From positions 6,930,840 to 6,994,839 of the forward strand of contig NC_087181.1 of the NCBI RefSeq assembly GCF_035594125.1: a stretch of DNA of 64,000 bases, in the 5' to 3' direction. Shown here in pieces: positions 37,980-53,129 of this stretch (position 1 is the first letter of the stretch; each line of letters starts with the position of its first letter). The position numbers and the translations under genes were made by a program. The notes beneath the pieces were generated by a model. That model was not told the DNA's origin. It did not search any database and saw only the letters and a list, made by a program, of their open reading frames with translations. This DNA is from Scylla paramamosain (taxonomy: Eukaryota > Arthropoda > Malacostraca > Decapoda > Portunidae).

Positions 37980-38770
37980 CAACCATTATGAAGGAATACA
38001 AAAACATTACCAAAAAGATATGTTTTGATGTGTTTTTGAGCTTGTTATCTACAAAAAATACAAAAATGGATGGAAAACACTTTATATTGGCAAATAAAAG
38101 GACATTACGAGAAACGTGTATGAGTGTTTTATAGTTTGACAAGAACCACAAGGTAAAAAACTCAAAAACTCGTGTATATAAAAAAGTTTCTTACATACCA
38201 AAAAGCTGAAACTCATGAATATCACTTTTAATTTTGAAACAGAAATACCATACTAAATGTGTATATTAGAAAAGTACCTTACATACCAATATGCTGAAAC
38301 TCATGAATAACACTTTTAATTAAGAAATAGAACAACCTTACTAAATGTCTGTGTTTTGAGTTTTTTTCACATTCTTAGTTACCAAAACCCCAAATTCCAT
38401 GGAAAACTAGCTTTATGTGGGAAAAAAAATTATATTACCAGAAAAGTGTCTTTTGAGTGTTTTTGAGCGTGTTAGGATATAAAGCACTAAAAAGCAGGGC
38501 AATCACATTACATGGGAATAAAAACAACTTTTCCCAAGAACTTGCCTTTAAGTGTTTTTGAGCTCATTACATACCAAAACGCTAAAACGCGTGCAAAACA
38601 CCTTTTATGGAGAAACAAAATAAAATTACCAAAAACATATATTTTGAGTGTTTTTGATCATGTTATCTATAAAAACGCTTAAATACATGCAAAGAACCTT
38701 ATGTTTGCGAAACGAAAGAACATTACGAGAAATGTGTATGATAAGTGTTTTTAAGTTCCTTAAGTACCAA
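37980..38770 (+). repeat. Satellite array, last part of the 1.1-kb type
   Basis: Right flank of the intact element. It matches about 10916-11695 closely, including the doubled phrase around gtgtatattaga near 38262 (gtgtgtattaga near 11190) and catgtttgcgaaacg-type text near 38700 (11632). At about 38771 (after taagtaccaaaaacaccaaa) the sequence no longer follows the 1.1-kb unit and changes to the pentamer type. Confidence 0.88.
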
Positions 38771-40560
<1,790 letters not shown>

Positions 40561-43500
40561 TTTAAGGAAAAACAAAAAGAACATTACCAAAAACGTCACT
40601 TTTCATTGCTTTGAAGGTAGTTACGTACCAAGACGCTCAAATGCATGCAAAACACTCTTTATGGAGACACATAATGAGAAAACGAAAGGATATTACGAGA
40701 AACGTGTATTTGAATGTTCTTGAGCATCATCTTAATAGCACTCTATATGGAGGAACAGAAAATCATTAACAAAAACGTGTATTTTGTGTGTTTTTTTTTT
40801 TATACTTTTTTAGGTACCAAAATGCCAAAATACATGCAGTTTCATATATGGGAAAACTAAAGACATTACAAGAAACGTATTTTTTGAGTGTTTTATGCAT
40901 GTTAGACAACAAAACGAAAAAAAAAAAAAGAAATGCATGGAAAGCACTCTATATGGGAAAACAAAAAACGTGTCTTTTCAGTGTTTTTTAGCTACTTACG
41001 TACAAAAACGGAAAAACACATTCAAAACACTCTTTATGGAGTAAAAACTAACATTACCAAAAACAAAAATTTTAAGTATTTTGTGATTATGTACAAAAAT
41101 GTCAAAAAAGATGCAAAATACTCAATAAGGGGAAATAAAAAGAAACTTTTAAAAACGTGATTTATGTATGTGTTTGAGCTTCTTAAGTACTAAAACGCTG
41201 AGAAGCATGAATAGGTCTTTATATAGAAAAACAGAACATTACCAAAAATATGCATTTTGATTGTATTTCACATTGTTAGGTGACATAAAGCCATAATTCA
41301 TGCAAAGCACCCTATATAAGGAAACAAAAATACATTATGAAAAACGAGTTTATAAGTGTTTTTCAGTTTCTTAATTATCAAGACTCTAAAACTTGTAAAT
41401 AGCACTATATGAAGAAACGAAAAAAACATTACGAAAAAACTTGTATTTTGAGTGAATTTCACATTGTTAGTTACTATATTGCTAAAATGAATGCAATTTA
41501 CCCTATATTGGAAAACAAAAAGTGATTAAGAGAATCGTATATAATGAGTGTTTTTTTTGTTTTGTTTTGTTTCTTAGGTACCAAAAAGCTAAAAGGCATG
41601 AATATATAGAGAAACATAACAATATTAACAAAAACGTGTGTCTTGAGTGTATTTCAAATATTCATAAAGCACTCTATACAGTAAAAGAAAACATGATGAA
41701 AAACGTAACTTTTAAGTTTTTTTTTTTTTTTTTTTTTTAGCAATTTACGTACCAAAGCCCTAAAACACATGCAAAATGCCTTTTATGGAAAAAGACAATA
41801 ATATTATCTAAAAAGAAGTATTTTGAATGTTTTTGATCTTTTTTACGTATAAAAGGCAAGGCATGGAAAGTACCTTATACTGGAAAACGAAAGGACATTA
41901 CGAGAAAGGAGTATGTATGACATTACGAGAAAGGTGTTGAGTGTTTTTGATCTTAGCTACCAGAATGATAAAACTCATGAATATCACTCAATATCGAGAA
42001 ACAGAACACTACCAAAAACGTGTATCTTAAGTGTATTTCACATTGCTTGGTAGGAAAACTCAAAAATGCTTGTAAATCTGTTTCATTTTGGAAAACGAAA
42101 CGAAATTACTAGAAACATGTCTTTTTTTTTTACGTGTTTGGCACTAAAACGTAATTAAAAAATAAAAAAAAACATTGACATCATTCTGTACGAGAATAGA
42201 AAACTACCAAAAACTTTTTTATTTGAGTGTTTTTGATCTTCTAACTTACCAAAACCCTAAAACGTTTGCAAAGCACATTTTATGCAAAAACAGAATAACA
42301 ATGCTAATGAAGAGAAACGCCATAATGTATGCAAATTACTCTTTATGAGGACACAAAAAGATATTTCGAAAGCGTATATTATGAGTGTTCTTGAGCTTTT
42401 TATGTATCATATCACTAAAAATGCATGAAAAAGAATTCTGTATATAAGAAAACATTACCAAAAACATGTAATTTGAGTGTATTTTACATTGGTAGGTACT
42501 TAAACTTGAAAATGACTCCGAACAGAAAATAAATAAATAAATAAATAAATGAATAAATAAAAACCCTCTTCCAGGAGAAACACGATAACATTATAAAAAA
42601 CAAGTATTTAGCGTGTATTTGAATGTCCAAAAACACCAAAATGCATTGAGAGTATATTTCTAAAGAATAGGACTTTACGAGAAACATGTAATAGGAGTGT
42701 TTTTGAACTTCTTAGGTAGAAATACGCTAAAACTTATGAATAGCATTCTATACGGAGAAACAGAACAACATTACAAAAAAATGTGTATTTTAATGTCTAT
42801 TACATAAGTAATAACTTGAAAATGCCTCTAAAGCCTCTATATGGAGAAACGAAACGAAATGACCAGAAACGTGTCTTTTATTTATTTTTTTTTATTTGCC
42901 TCTTAGGCACTAAAACGCTAAACAGCATGGAAATCAATCTTTATAAGAAAAAAAAATACAAAAATCGTCATCTGAGTGTTTTAAACTTCTTACGTAGCGA
43001 AACGCTAAAACGTATAGAAAACACCATTTATGAGAAAAAAATATAACATTACGAAAAACAAGGTTTTTAAGCGTTTTTGAGCTTGTTACGTAGAAAAATT
43101 ATAAAATGCACACAAAATACTCTATGAAGGGAAACGGAAAGACACTACGAGAAACTTGTGTTTTCTTTTTTTTTTTTTTACGTTCTTAGGTACCAAAAAA
43201 CAACATAATGTGGGGAAACAGAACAACATTAACAAAAATGTGCATTTTTAGCGTTTTTACCTAAAACGTTAAATGCCTGCAAAGCCTTTGACACAAGGAA
43301 ATGAAACGACCTTACAAGAAACATGTCTTTTAAATGTATTAGAACGTGTTAGGCACCAAAGCGTTAAAAAGCATGGAAATCATCCTCTATGGGATTACAA
43401 AACAGCAAAAACGCGTGCATTGAATGTTTTTGAACTTCTTACGTACCAAAATGTTAAAACGCATGCAAAATATACGCTATGTAGAAACAGAATAATATTA

Positions 43501-44280
43501 CCAAAAATAAGAATTTTAGAGTTTTTTTCAGCTTATTACGTAGAAAATGCAACAATGCATGCAAAGTACCCTTAATGCGGAAAAGAACACACAATACGAG
43601 AATCGTGTATTATGAGGGTTTTTGAGCTTCTTATTTTTCAAAACGTTAAAACACATGAATAGCACTCTATATGGAGAAACAAAATAACATTACCAAAAAC
43701 GTGTATTTTAAGTGTATTTCACAGTAAGGTACCAAAACGCCAAAATACAAGCTATGCACCCTATATGGGAAAAGAAAACGAAATATCGAGAATCGTGTCT
43801 CTTGAGTGTTTGTGAGTGTGCTCAGCAAAAAAAAAAAAAAAAAAAAAACGCAAAAAAAAAAAAAAGAAAAACATTTAAAACATCTTATCTGGGAATAGAA
43901 AACAGCATGCAAGCATGAAGGGAGGAAAGGTCTCTATGAGAGACTTGTATTAAGTGTTTTCTTTTTTTTTTTTTATTTACCTAAACAGTAAACCGCATGA
44001 ACAGCACTCTATATAGAAAAACAGAACAACATTACAAAAAAAAAGTATATTTGGTGTGTATTTCTCATTATTAAGTACCAAAACCCAAAAATACATGCAA
44101 AACAACCTATTTGATGATAAAAAAAAGACTTATCCAGAAACTAGTCTTTTCATTGTTTATGAGCGTGTTAGGGAAAAAGCATGAAAAGAATCATATATTA
44201 GAAAAAGTATATATTACCAAAAACGTGCGTTTTCAGTGATTTTGAGCTACTTACGTACTAAATCGCTAAAAACAATGCCA

Positions 44281-44418
<138 letters not shown>

Positions 44419-44733
44419 TAACAGTATATTTTTACAAGAAACGTGTATTTTGAGTGTTTTTGGGTTTGTAAGAAAAATGGCAAAATGCATGCAAAGTATG
44501 CAAAGTATGGGGAAACGATAAGACATTATGAAAATGGTGTATTACGAGAGATTTTAAGTTTCTTTGGTACAAAATGCTAAAACGCGTGAATAATATTCTA
44601 TATCGATAAAGAGAAAAATATTACCAAAAAAACGCGTAATTTGATTGTTTTTCACATTATTTAGAGCCAAAATGATGAAATCAATGTAAAGCTCACTATA
44701 CGGGCAAACGAAAGAACATTACCAAAAACGTGT

Positions 44734-44735
<2 letters not shown>

Positions 44736-44807
<72 letters not shown>

Positions 44808-44816
44808 TGTGTGTGT
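44736..44816. repeat. (GT)n microsatellite, about 40 repeats
   Basis: GT tract with one GA interruption near 44805-44806. It sits exactly where a B-type monomer would read cgtgtcttttgagtgtttttgagcg in two parts: the left flank is aaaacgtgtatt and the right flank gtgttttagtgtatgaggcacc. The tract therefore probably expanded from the monomer's own gtgt and gagtgt motifs. Confidence 0.96.
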
Positions 44817-47800
44817 TTTAGTGTATGAGGCACCAAAACAATAAACATCATGAAAATCACTCTATATGGGAACACAAAAAATGCTTCCAAAAAACGTGTC
44901 TTTTCAGTGTTTTTGAACTTATAATGTACCAAAACGCTAAAACGCATGCCTTTTATAGAGAAAGAGAATAACGTCACGAAAAACAAGTGTTTTTAATGTT
45001 TTTTTTTTTTTTTCATGCTTCTTACGAAGAAAAACACAAAATTCAGGAAATCTATTATATATGGGAAAATGAAAGGACATTACAAAAGATGTGTATTAAG
45101 AGCGTTTTTTTTTTTTTTTACTTTCTTAGGTGCCAAAACGCTAAAACGCATGAATAGCACTCTGTGTGAAGAAACAAATTAATATTAGTAAATATGTTTA
45201 TTTTCAGTGTATTTCACACGGTTAGATATGAACACACCAATATGCTTGCAAAGCACCATATATGTCGAAAAGAAACGACATTTCGAGAAACATGTCTTTT
45301 TAGTGTTTATAAACGTGTTATGCACAAAACAAACGAAAAGTACTCTATATGGAGAAACAAAGCAACTTTACAAAAAAAAAAAGTGTTTTTTGAGTGTTTT
45401 TGGGCTAGTTTGTACTAAAACGATAAAACTCTTGCAAAAAGCACTTAATTGAGAGAGATAATACCAGTAACAAAAATACGTAGTATGTTTTTTTTCAGCT
45501 TCTTTTGTTCAAAAGTGGAAAAAAAAATACATAGAAAGTTCCCTTATATGGGGAAGAAGACATTACAAGAATTGTGCATTTTGAGCTTCTTTTTTGTGTT
45601 TTTTTTGTGGTCTTTTTGTATGTGTTTTGAGCTTCTTAGGGACCAAGACGCTAAAAAGCATAAATAAAACTATATATGTAGAAAAAAAAACATTACCAAA
45701 AAGTTTATTTTCAGTATTTTTCACAATGTTCGATACTAAAACACTAAAATGCATACAAAGCACTTAATATGGAGAAACGAAACTACATTAACAAAAAGGT
45801 GTTTTAGGCCCAAAACGCTAAGATAAATAGAAGGCACCCTGTATTGGATACAAAATAATATTACGAAAAATGTTCCTTTTAAATGTTTTGTGTTTTTGAG
45901 CTAACGTACCAAAACGCTAAAAACAACTACAAAGCACAGTGTAAGGAGAAACGAAATGATATTACCAGAGAACGTTTATTTTCAATGTTTTGAGCTAATT
46001 ACGTACAAAAATATCAAAATCCATGGAAAGTAGCGTATTTCAGAAAAAAATGATATTACAAAAAAAAAAAAACGTGTTTTATGTGTTCCTGAGCTTCGTA
46101 AATAGCAAAACACCGAATCGCATTAAAGAAAAAAAGAATAACTTTTTCTAAAAACTGTTCTGAGTGACTTTTACATTGTTAAGTACCAACAAAGTTAAAT
46201 GCTTGCAAAGCATTCTATATAGGAAAAGGAAAGGACATTATGAAAAACGTGTATTATGAATGTTTTTGAGATTCTTTATGTACCAAAAGTCTAAAACGAG
46301 TGAATAGCACTACATATGGAAAAAGAGAACATTACGTATAAAAACGACAAAATGCATGAAAAACCCTATTTGAGGTAATGAAAGAACATTACTAGAAATA
46401 AGTATTATGAGTGCTTTGGATCGTCTTAGTTACTAAAACTCATGAATAATACTCTATCTCAGAAAGACAACAACATTATCAACTGTTTTTTACATTCTTA
46501 AGTATCAAAACGCATGAAAAGCACCCTCGATTATGAATTCAAATTTCATTTACATAAACATGTCTTTTGAGTGTCCTTTAAAAGCACAAGAACACTAAAA
46601 GAAATGGAAAAAACTTAATATGGGAAAAAAAATACGAAAATGTGTGTTTTGAGTGTTTTTTAACTACTTACGTACCGAAACAATAAAACACTTTCAAAAC
46701 ATCTTTTTATAGAGAAACTAAACTTTAACAAAAACGTGCATTTTCTGTGTTTTTCATCTTGTTACAAAACCGCAAATATGTATTGAAAGTACATTTCATC
46801 GGGAAACGAAAGAACATTAAGAGAGGCGTGTATTTTTAGTGTTTTTGAGCTTCTTAGGTACCAAAACGCTGAAATGCATGAAAAACACTTTATGTGGAGG
46901 AACAAAATAGCAATAGAATAAATGAAACGGGGGAAAATTGGGGAAACGAAAAGACATTTTAGGAGTATTTTTTGAGTTTCTTAGGTGCCAAAATATGAAG
47001 AAACAACAATATTACCAAAAACGTGTATTTTGAGTGTTTTTTACACTGTTAAGTATCAAAACGCCAAAATGCATGCATTGTGCCCTATATGGAAAAAAAA
47101 ACCCAACATTTAAAGAAACGTATCTTTTGAGTATTTTGTGCATGTTAGACAACAAAACTCTAAAAAGCTAGGAAAGCACTCTATATTGAAAAACAAAACG
47201 AGTCTTTAGAAATATTTGGAGCTACATACATGCCAAAATGCAAAAACGCACGCAAAACACCCTTTATATTTTTGTTACCAAAAACATTTTTTTTTCATTG
47301 TCTTTGAACATGTTACTTCCATAAACACAAAAAATGCATATAAAGCCACCTGTATCGAAAGAGAAAAAGACATTACGTGAAACGTGTATTAAGAATATTT
47401 TTGAGCTTCTCAAGTACCAAAACGCTAAGGCGCATGAATAATTCTCTATTTGGAAAAACAAAATAACAGTACCAAAAAAACGTGTAATTTGAGTGTATTT
47501 CACACTGTTAGGTACCAAAAAGCCAAAATGTATGTAAATCACCTTATATGGAGAAAGGAAACATTTTAAGTAACGTGATTGATGAGAGATTATGGACCAA
47601 AACGCTAAAACGCAGGCAAAATACCCTTTATGGAGATAAAGCATAACTTTATCAAAAACGTGTATTTTCAGAGTTTTGAGCTTGTTACGTACAAAAATTC
47701 TAAAATGCATGAAAAGTACTCTATATGGGGTAAGAAAATGATATGAACAGAAACGTGCATTATGAGAGTTATTTTCTTAGGAACCAAAAACGTTAAAATG

Positions 47801-48451
47801 CATGAATGGCACTCTGTATGGCGAAAAAAAATTTATTATCAAAGACGTATTTTGAGTTTTATTCCCATTGTTAGGCACCAAACGCCAAAATGCATGCAAA
47901 TGTGGGGAAAGGAAATGACATTAACCGAACCGTGTCTTTTGAGTTTTCAACGTGTTAGGCACAATAAACGTTAAAAAGCATGGATATCACCTCGTTTGGA
48001 AAAATAAAACATCAGCAAAAATGTGTCTTTTGACTGTTTTTGAACCACTTATGTATCAAAAACGCTTAAACGCATGCAAAACATCTTTTATAGAGAAACA
48101 TAATAGCATAACTTAAAACAAGTATTTTGAGTGTTTTTCACTTTGTTAGGTACCAAACAGCCAAAAAGCATACAACACATCTTATATTGGGAGAAAAACG
48201 AGATTTCCAGAAACATTACTTTTGAGTGTTTATGACCGCGCTAGGAACCAAAATAGTAAAAAGCATGGAAAACACCTTATAAGTAAAACAGAAACAAGTA
48301 AAAAAAAAAAAGTCTCGTTTTAGCGTTTTGACCTACTTACCAAAACACTAAAACGTATGTAAAACGCCCTTCATGGAAAAAGTATATTTCTATTAAAAAC
48401 GTGTATTTGGGGTGTTTTTGAGTTTTTTGGGGGGTTCTTAGGTATCAAAAT

Positions 48452-48927
48452 CATAAAACGCGTGAATAGCACTCTATATGGAGAAACAGAACGACATTAC
48501 CAAAAACGTGCATTTTGAGTAATTTTTATATTGTTAGGTACCAAAACCTCAAAATGCATGCAATATCTCCTATATAGGGAAACAAAACGACATCACCAAA
48601 ACCCTGTCTTTTGAGTGTTCTTGATCTTGTATGACACTAAAACGCTAAATAGAATTAAAATCACCCTATTTGTGAATACAAAAACAACATTACAAAAACC
48701 GTCTTTTGAGTGTCTTTGAACTTCATACTCACCAAAACTCTGAAACGCTTGCAAAACACACTTTATTAAAAAACAGAATAATATTACCAATATCAACTAT
48801 TTTCCAGTGTTTTTGAGCTGCTTACGTAAAAAAAACGCCAAAATACATGAGTTGTACCCTACATTAAGAGACGAAATGACATGAAAAACGTGTATTATGA
48901 TTGATTTTGAGCTTTTTTGGCACCAAA
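48452..48927 (+). repeat. Representative pentamer unit (measured)
   Basis: One clean 476-bp unit: A 48452-48546 (95 bp), B 48547-48641 (95), C 48642-48737 (96), D 48738-48835 (98), E 48836-48927 (92). Each monomer has the general plan of a start with aaaacgc-atg, a centre acattaccaaaaacgtgt and an end tgagtgtttttgag plus a short type-specific tail. The tail distinguishes types: ttgttaggtacc (A), cttgtatgacac (B), cttcatactcacc (C), ctgcttacgtaa (D), cttttttggcacc (E). Confidence 0.85.
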
Positions 48928-50336
48928 CGCAAAAACGCAATAATATCCTTCTATACGAAGAAACATCAACGTTCCCAAACGTGTAAATTGGGTGTTTTTT
49001 TTATATTAATAGGTACTCACATTGTTAGCCCTTTTCATGGGGAAACTAAATGACATACAAGAAAAGTATATTTTGATTATTTTTTTCTACAGGTTACACA
49101 CGAAAATGTAAAAAAAAAAGCATAGAAAGCACCCTATATACGAATAGAAAACATTATCAAAAACGTGTGTTTTGAGTGTTTTTCACCTAACATACGAAAA
49201 GGCTAAAACGCGTGTAAAAACACCTTTTATGTAGAGATAGAATAATATTACCAAAAACAAGGATTTTGAATGTTTTTGAGCTTATTACGCACAAAAACGC
49301 AAAAAAAGCATGCAAAGTATTCAATATGGGGAAACGAAAAGACATTACGAGAAACGTGTATTATGAGTATTTTTATGCTTCTTCGTTATCAAAACTCTAA
49401 AACGCATGAATAACACTCTATATGAAAAAAGAAAAATACATGAATGGCACTCTATATTTAGAAACAGAACAACGTGCATTTTGAGTGATTTTCACATTAG
49501 TAAATACCAAAAGGCCGAAATTCATGGAGAGCCACGTATATGGGGAAACGGACGAAATTACCAGAAACGTGTTTTGTGAGTGTTTGTTGATAGTGTTAGG
49601 CACAAAAACGTAAAAAAATTCATAGAAATCACCTTATATGGGATTACATTACGAAAAATTTATCTTTTGAGTTTTTTATTTTTTTTATTTATTACCTATC
49701 AAAACGCTTGTTAGGATATCAAAGCGATAAAAAGCATGGAAATCACCCTATATGGTAATACAAAGCATTACCAAAAACGTGTCTGTTGAGTGTTTTAGAA
49801 ATTCTTATGTTCCAAAATGCTAAAACGCATGCAAAAATATTTGTTATGGAGAAATTGAATATTATTACCAAAATCAAGAATTTTTTTTAATTTTTCAGCT
49901 TGTTACGTAGGAAAATTCCAAAAAGCATGCAAACTACCATTAATGCAGAAAAAAATAGACATTACATGAATCGTTTATTATGAATGTCTTTTTTTCCTTT
50001 TGTGCTAAAACACATGAATAGCACTTTATATGGACAAACGGGATAACATTACCAAAAAGTATATTTTGATTTTTTTTTCTACAGGTTACACACGAAAATG
50101 TTAAAAAGCATGGAAAGCACCCTATATACGAATAGAAAACATTACCAAAAATGTGTGTTTTGAGTGTTTTTCACCTTACATACAAAGAGACTAAAACGCA
50201 TGTAAAAACAGTAGTGTAGTGTAGGGTTTTTTACAGTCGGGGACAAAAACGCCAAAATGCATGTCATGCACCTTCTATAGGAAAAGAAAACGTGTCTCTT
50301 GAATGTATATGAGCGTCCAAGGCACCAAAACGCTAA

Positions 50337-50426
50337 AAAAAATAAATAAATAAAAAAATAAATAAATAAAAATAAAATAAAATAAAAAAATAAATAAAAT
50401 AAATAAATAAATAAATAAATAAATAC
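50337..50426. repeat. (AAAT)n-rich low-complexity tract
   Basis: About 90 bp of aaataaat and aaaat repeats inserted in a C-type monomer directly after caaaacgct. The right flank resumes ctgaaagcacc, in phase with the same monomer. It is an expansion within the monomer, not a new element. Confidence 0.9.
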
Positions 50427-51914
50427 TGAAAGCACCTTATATGTAAATAGAAAACAGTATTACGAAAAACGTGTCTTTTGAGTGTTTTTTTATATTTTTT
50501 ACGTACCAAAACTCTAAAATGCCTGAAACGACCATTTGTGAATAAAAATAACATTACCGAAAAAGAAAGTATTTCCAGTATTTTGGAGATTCTTACGTAT
50601 ATAAAAAAAAGCCAATATGCATGTAAAGTGTCCTATATGGGAAAACGAAAGGATATTACGAGGGAATTTTGCTATAAATATTTATCAACTTCACAGGTAC
50701 CTAAAACATAAAACGAATGAAGAGCTTTCTATATGGAGAAACAGAACCACATAACAAAAAACGTATATTTTGAGTGTATTTCATATTATTAGGTACCAAA
50801 ACGAAAAAAAGCAAAAAAAAAAAAAAACATGCAAAATACCCTAATGGTGCAAAAAAAAAAAAAAAAAAAAAATATCCAGAAACGAGTCTTTGGAGCGTTT
50901 ATGAGCGTGTTAGGAAAAAAAACATGGAAAAAATCCTACAAAGGAAAACAAAACAATATTACCAAAAACGTGTCTCTTAGGTGATTTGAAGGTGATATTG
51001 AGAAACAGTATATCTTTACCGAAAACGTGTATTTTAAGAGTTTTTGAGCTTGTTACATAGAAAGTGAAAAAAAAAAATGCATGCAAATATGACGAAACTA
51101 AAAGACATTACGAGAATAGTGTATTATGGGAGTTTTGAGCTTCTTAGGTACTAAAAGCTAAAATGCATGAATAGCATATCTACATCGAGAAAAAGAACAA
51201 CATTACCAAAAACGTGTATTTTAATTGCTTTTCATATTATTAGGTACCAAAGCGCCAAAATCCATGTAAAGCTTGTAAATATGTAAATATGTAAATATGG
51301 GGAAACGAAAAGACATTACCAGAAACATGTCTTATGAGTGTTTTCGAGAGAATTATGGACGAAAACGCAAAAAAAAAAAAAGTGGAAATCACTCTATATG
51401 TGTCTTTTCAGTGTTATTGAACTTATAAAAACCAAAACGCTAAAACACATGCAAACACTTTAGGAATAAGATAAAATCATTACGAAAAACAAAAGTTTTT
51501 AATGTTTTTTTTGTGCTTTTTATATGGAAAAACGGAAAATGCAGGCAATGTACCTTATATGGGGAAATGAAAGGACATTAAGAGACGTCTTAGGTACCAA
51601 AGCTTCTTAGGCACCAAAACACTAAAACGCATGAATAGCACTCTATATAAAGAAACAGAATAACATTAATAAAAACGTTTATTTTCAACGTATTTTACAT
51701 GGTTAGGTACCAAAACGCCAAAACGCATCCAAAGCGTCTTATACGGCGAAAAGAAATGACATTTTAAGAAACGTGTCTTTTGAGTGTTAGGAAAACAACA
51801 ACAAAAAAAAAAACTATACAAAAAACTTTTTTTTTTTTGTATGTTCTTGAGCTACATCTGTTCTAAAACGCTGAAATTCTTGCAAAAACACTCTTTATGG
51901 AGAAGGAGAATAAC

Positions 51915-51995
51915 GTATGAAAGAAACTGAAAACACTCATAATACTTGTTTTATCAAAAAACAAGTATTATGAGTGTTTTCAGCTTCTTTCGTAC
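51915..51995. repeat. 38-bp-arm inverted repeat (hairpin)
   Basis: Left arm 51915-51952 and right arm 51958-51995 pair over 38 bp with two mismatches; the loop is five bases. The right arm is the normal D-monomer text (caagtattatgagtgttt). The left arm is its inverted copy, replacing the upstream half of the same monomer. A short fold-back or template-switch event explains it. Confidence 0.9.
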
Positions 51996-52265
51996 AAAAA
52001 CGCAAAAAAATGCATGGAAAGTATCCTATATAGGGACACGAATAGACATTACGAGAATTGTGCATTGTAAGTGTATTTGAAATTCTTAGGTTCTAAAACT
52101 CTAAAGTGTATGAATATATATGTAGAACACATCCCCAAAAATATCTATTTTGAGTGCTTTTTAAATTTTTAATTACCAAAACGCATAAGTGCATGCGAAG
52201 CACCCAACATGGGGAAAGAAAAGCACATTGCGAGAAACGTGTATTGTTAATGTTTTTTGAGATTT

Positions 52266-52384
52266 TTGGCGTTTTGGTACGAAACGCTATGAAATTACTC
52301 AAAATACACATTTTTAGTAATCTTCTTTTTCTTCATATAGAATGTTATTCATGTCTTTTAGCGTTTTGGTACCTAAGAAGCTCA
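52266..52384 (-). repeat. Inverted single monomer
   Basis: About 119 bp reads in reverse. It includes ttggcgttttggtac, actcaaaatacac, cttcatatagaatgttattc and agcgttttggtacctaagaa, which are reverse complements of one A-type monomer with the end of an E-type. Direct orientation resumes at ctctatattgagaaag. Confidence 0.85.
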
Positions 52385-53129
52385 TTTTTTCTCTATATTG
52401 AGAAAGAGAACAACGTTTATTTTGAGTATTAGGTTACAAAACGCCAAGATAAATACAAATTACTCTACGTGGTGAAAAAAAAAAAAATAAAATAATAATA
52501 ATAATAATAACTAAAAAGGTGCCGTTTGATTGTTTTTCAACGTATTAGGCACCAAAATGTTAAAAAGCATGGAAATCACCCTACATGTGAATAGAATGCA
52601 AAACAACATTACCGCAAACGTGTCTTTGGAGTGTTTAGGAGTGTTTACGTCCAAAAAGCTTAAAGGCATGCAAAACCAAAAATGTGTATTTTGAGTATTT
52701 TATAGCTTCGTAAGGAACAGAAACGTGAAAATGCATGATTAAAAAAAAAAATATTGTGAGAAAAGTGTTTTTTAGATTCTTAGGTATCAAAATCATAAAG
52801 CGTGTGAACAACATTCAAATATGGGGAAACAACATTTCGAAAAATGTTTTTCACATTGTTAGATACCAAAACGACAAATTACATGGAAAAAAAACTCTAT
52901 ATGAAGAAACGAAATGTGAATACCAGAAACGTATCTTTTGCGTGTTTTGAGCGTGTTAAGCACCAAAACGCTAAAAAGCATGGAAAGCACTCTGTAAGGG
53001 AATACAAATCAACATTAAGAAAAACGTGCCTTTTGTGTGTTTTTAAGCTTCATCACACACTCAAACATATGCAAAACATTCCTTATGAATAAATAGAATG
53101 ACATTACAAAAATCGTGGATTTTCAGTGT

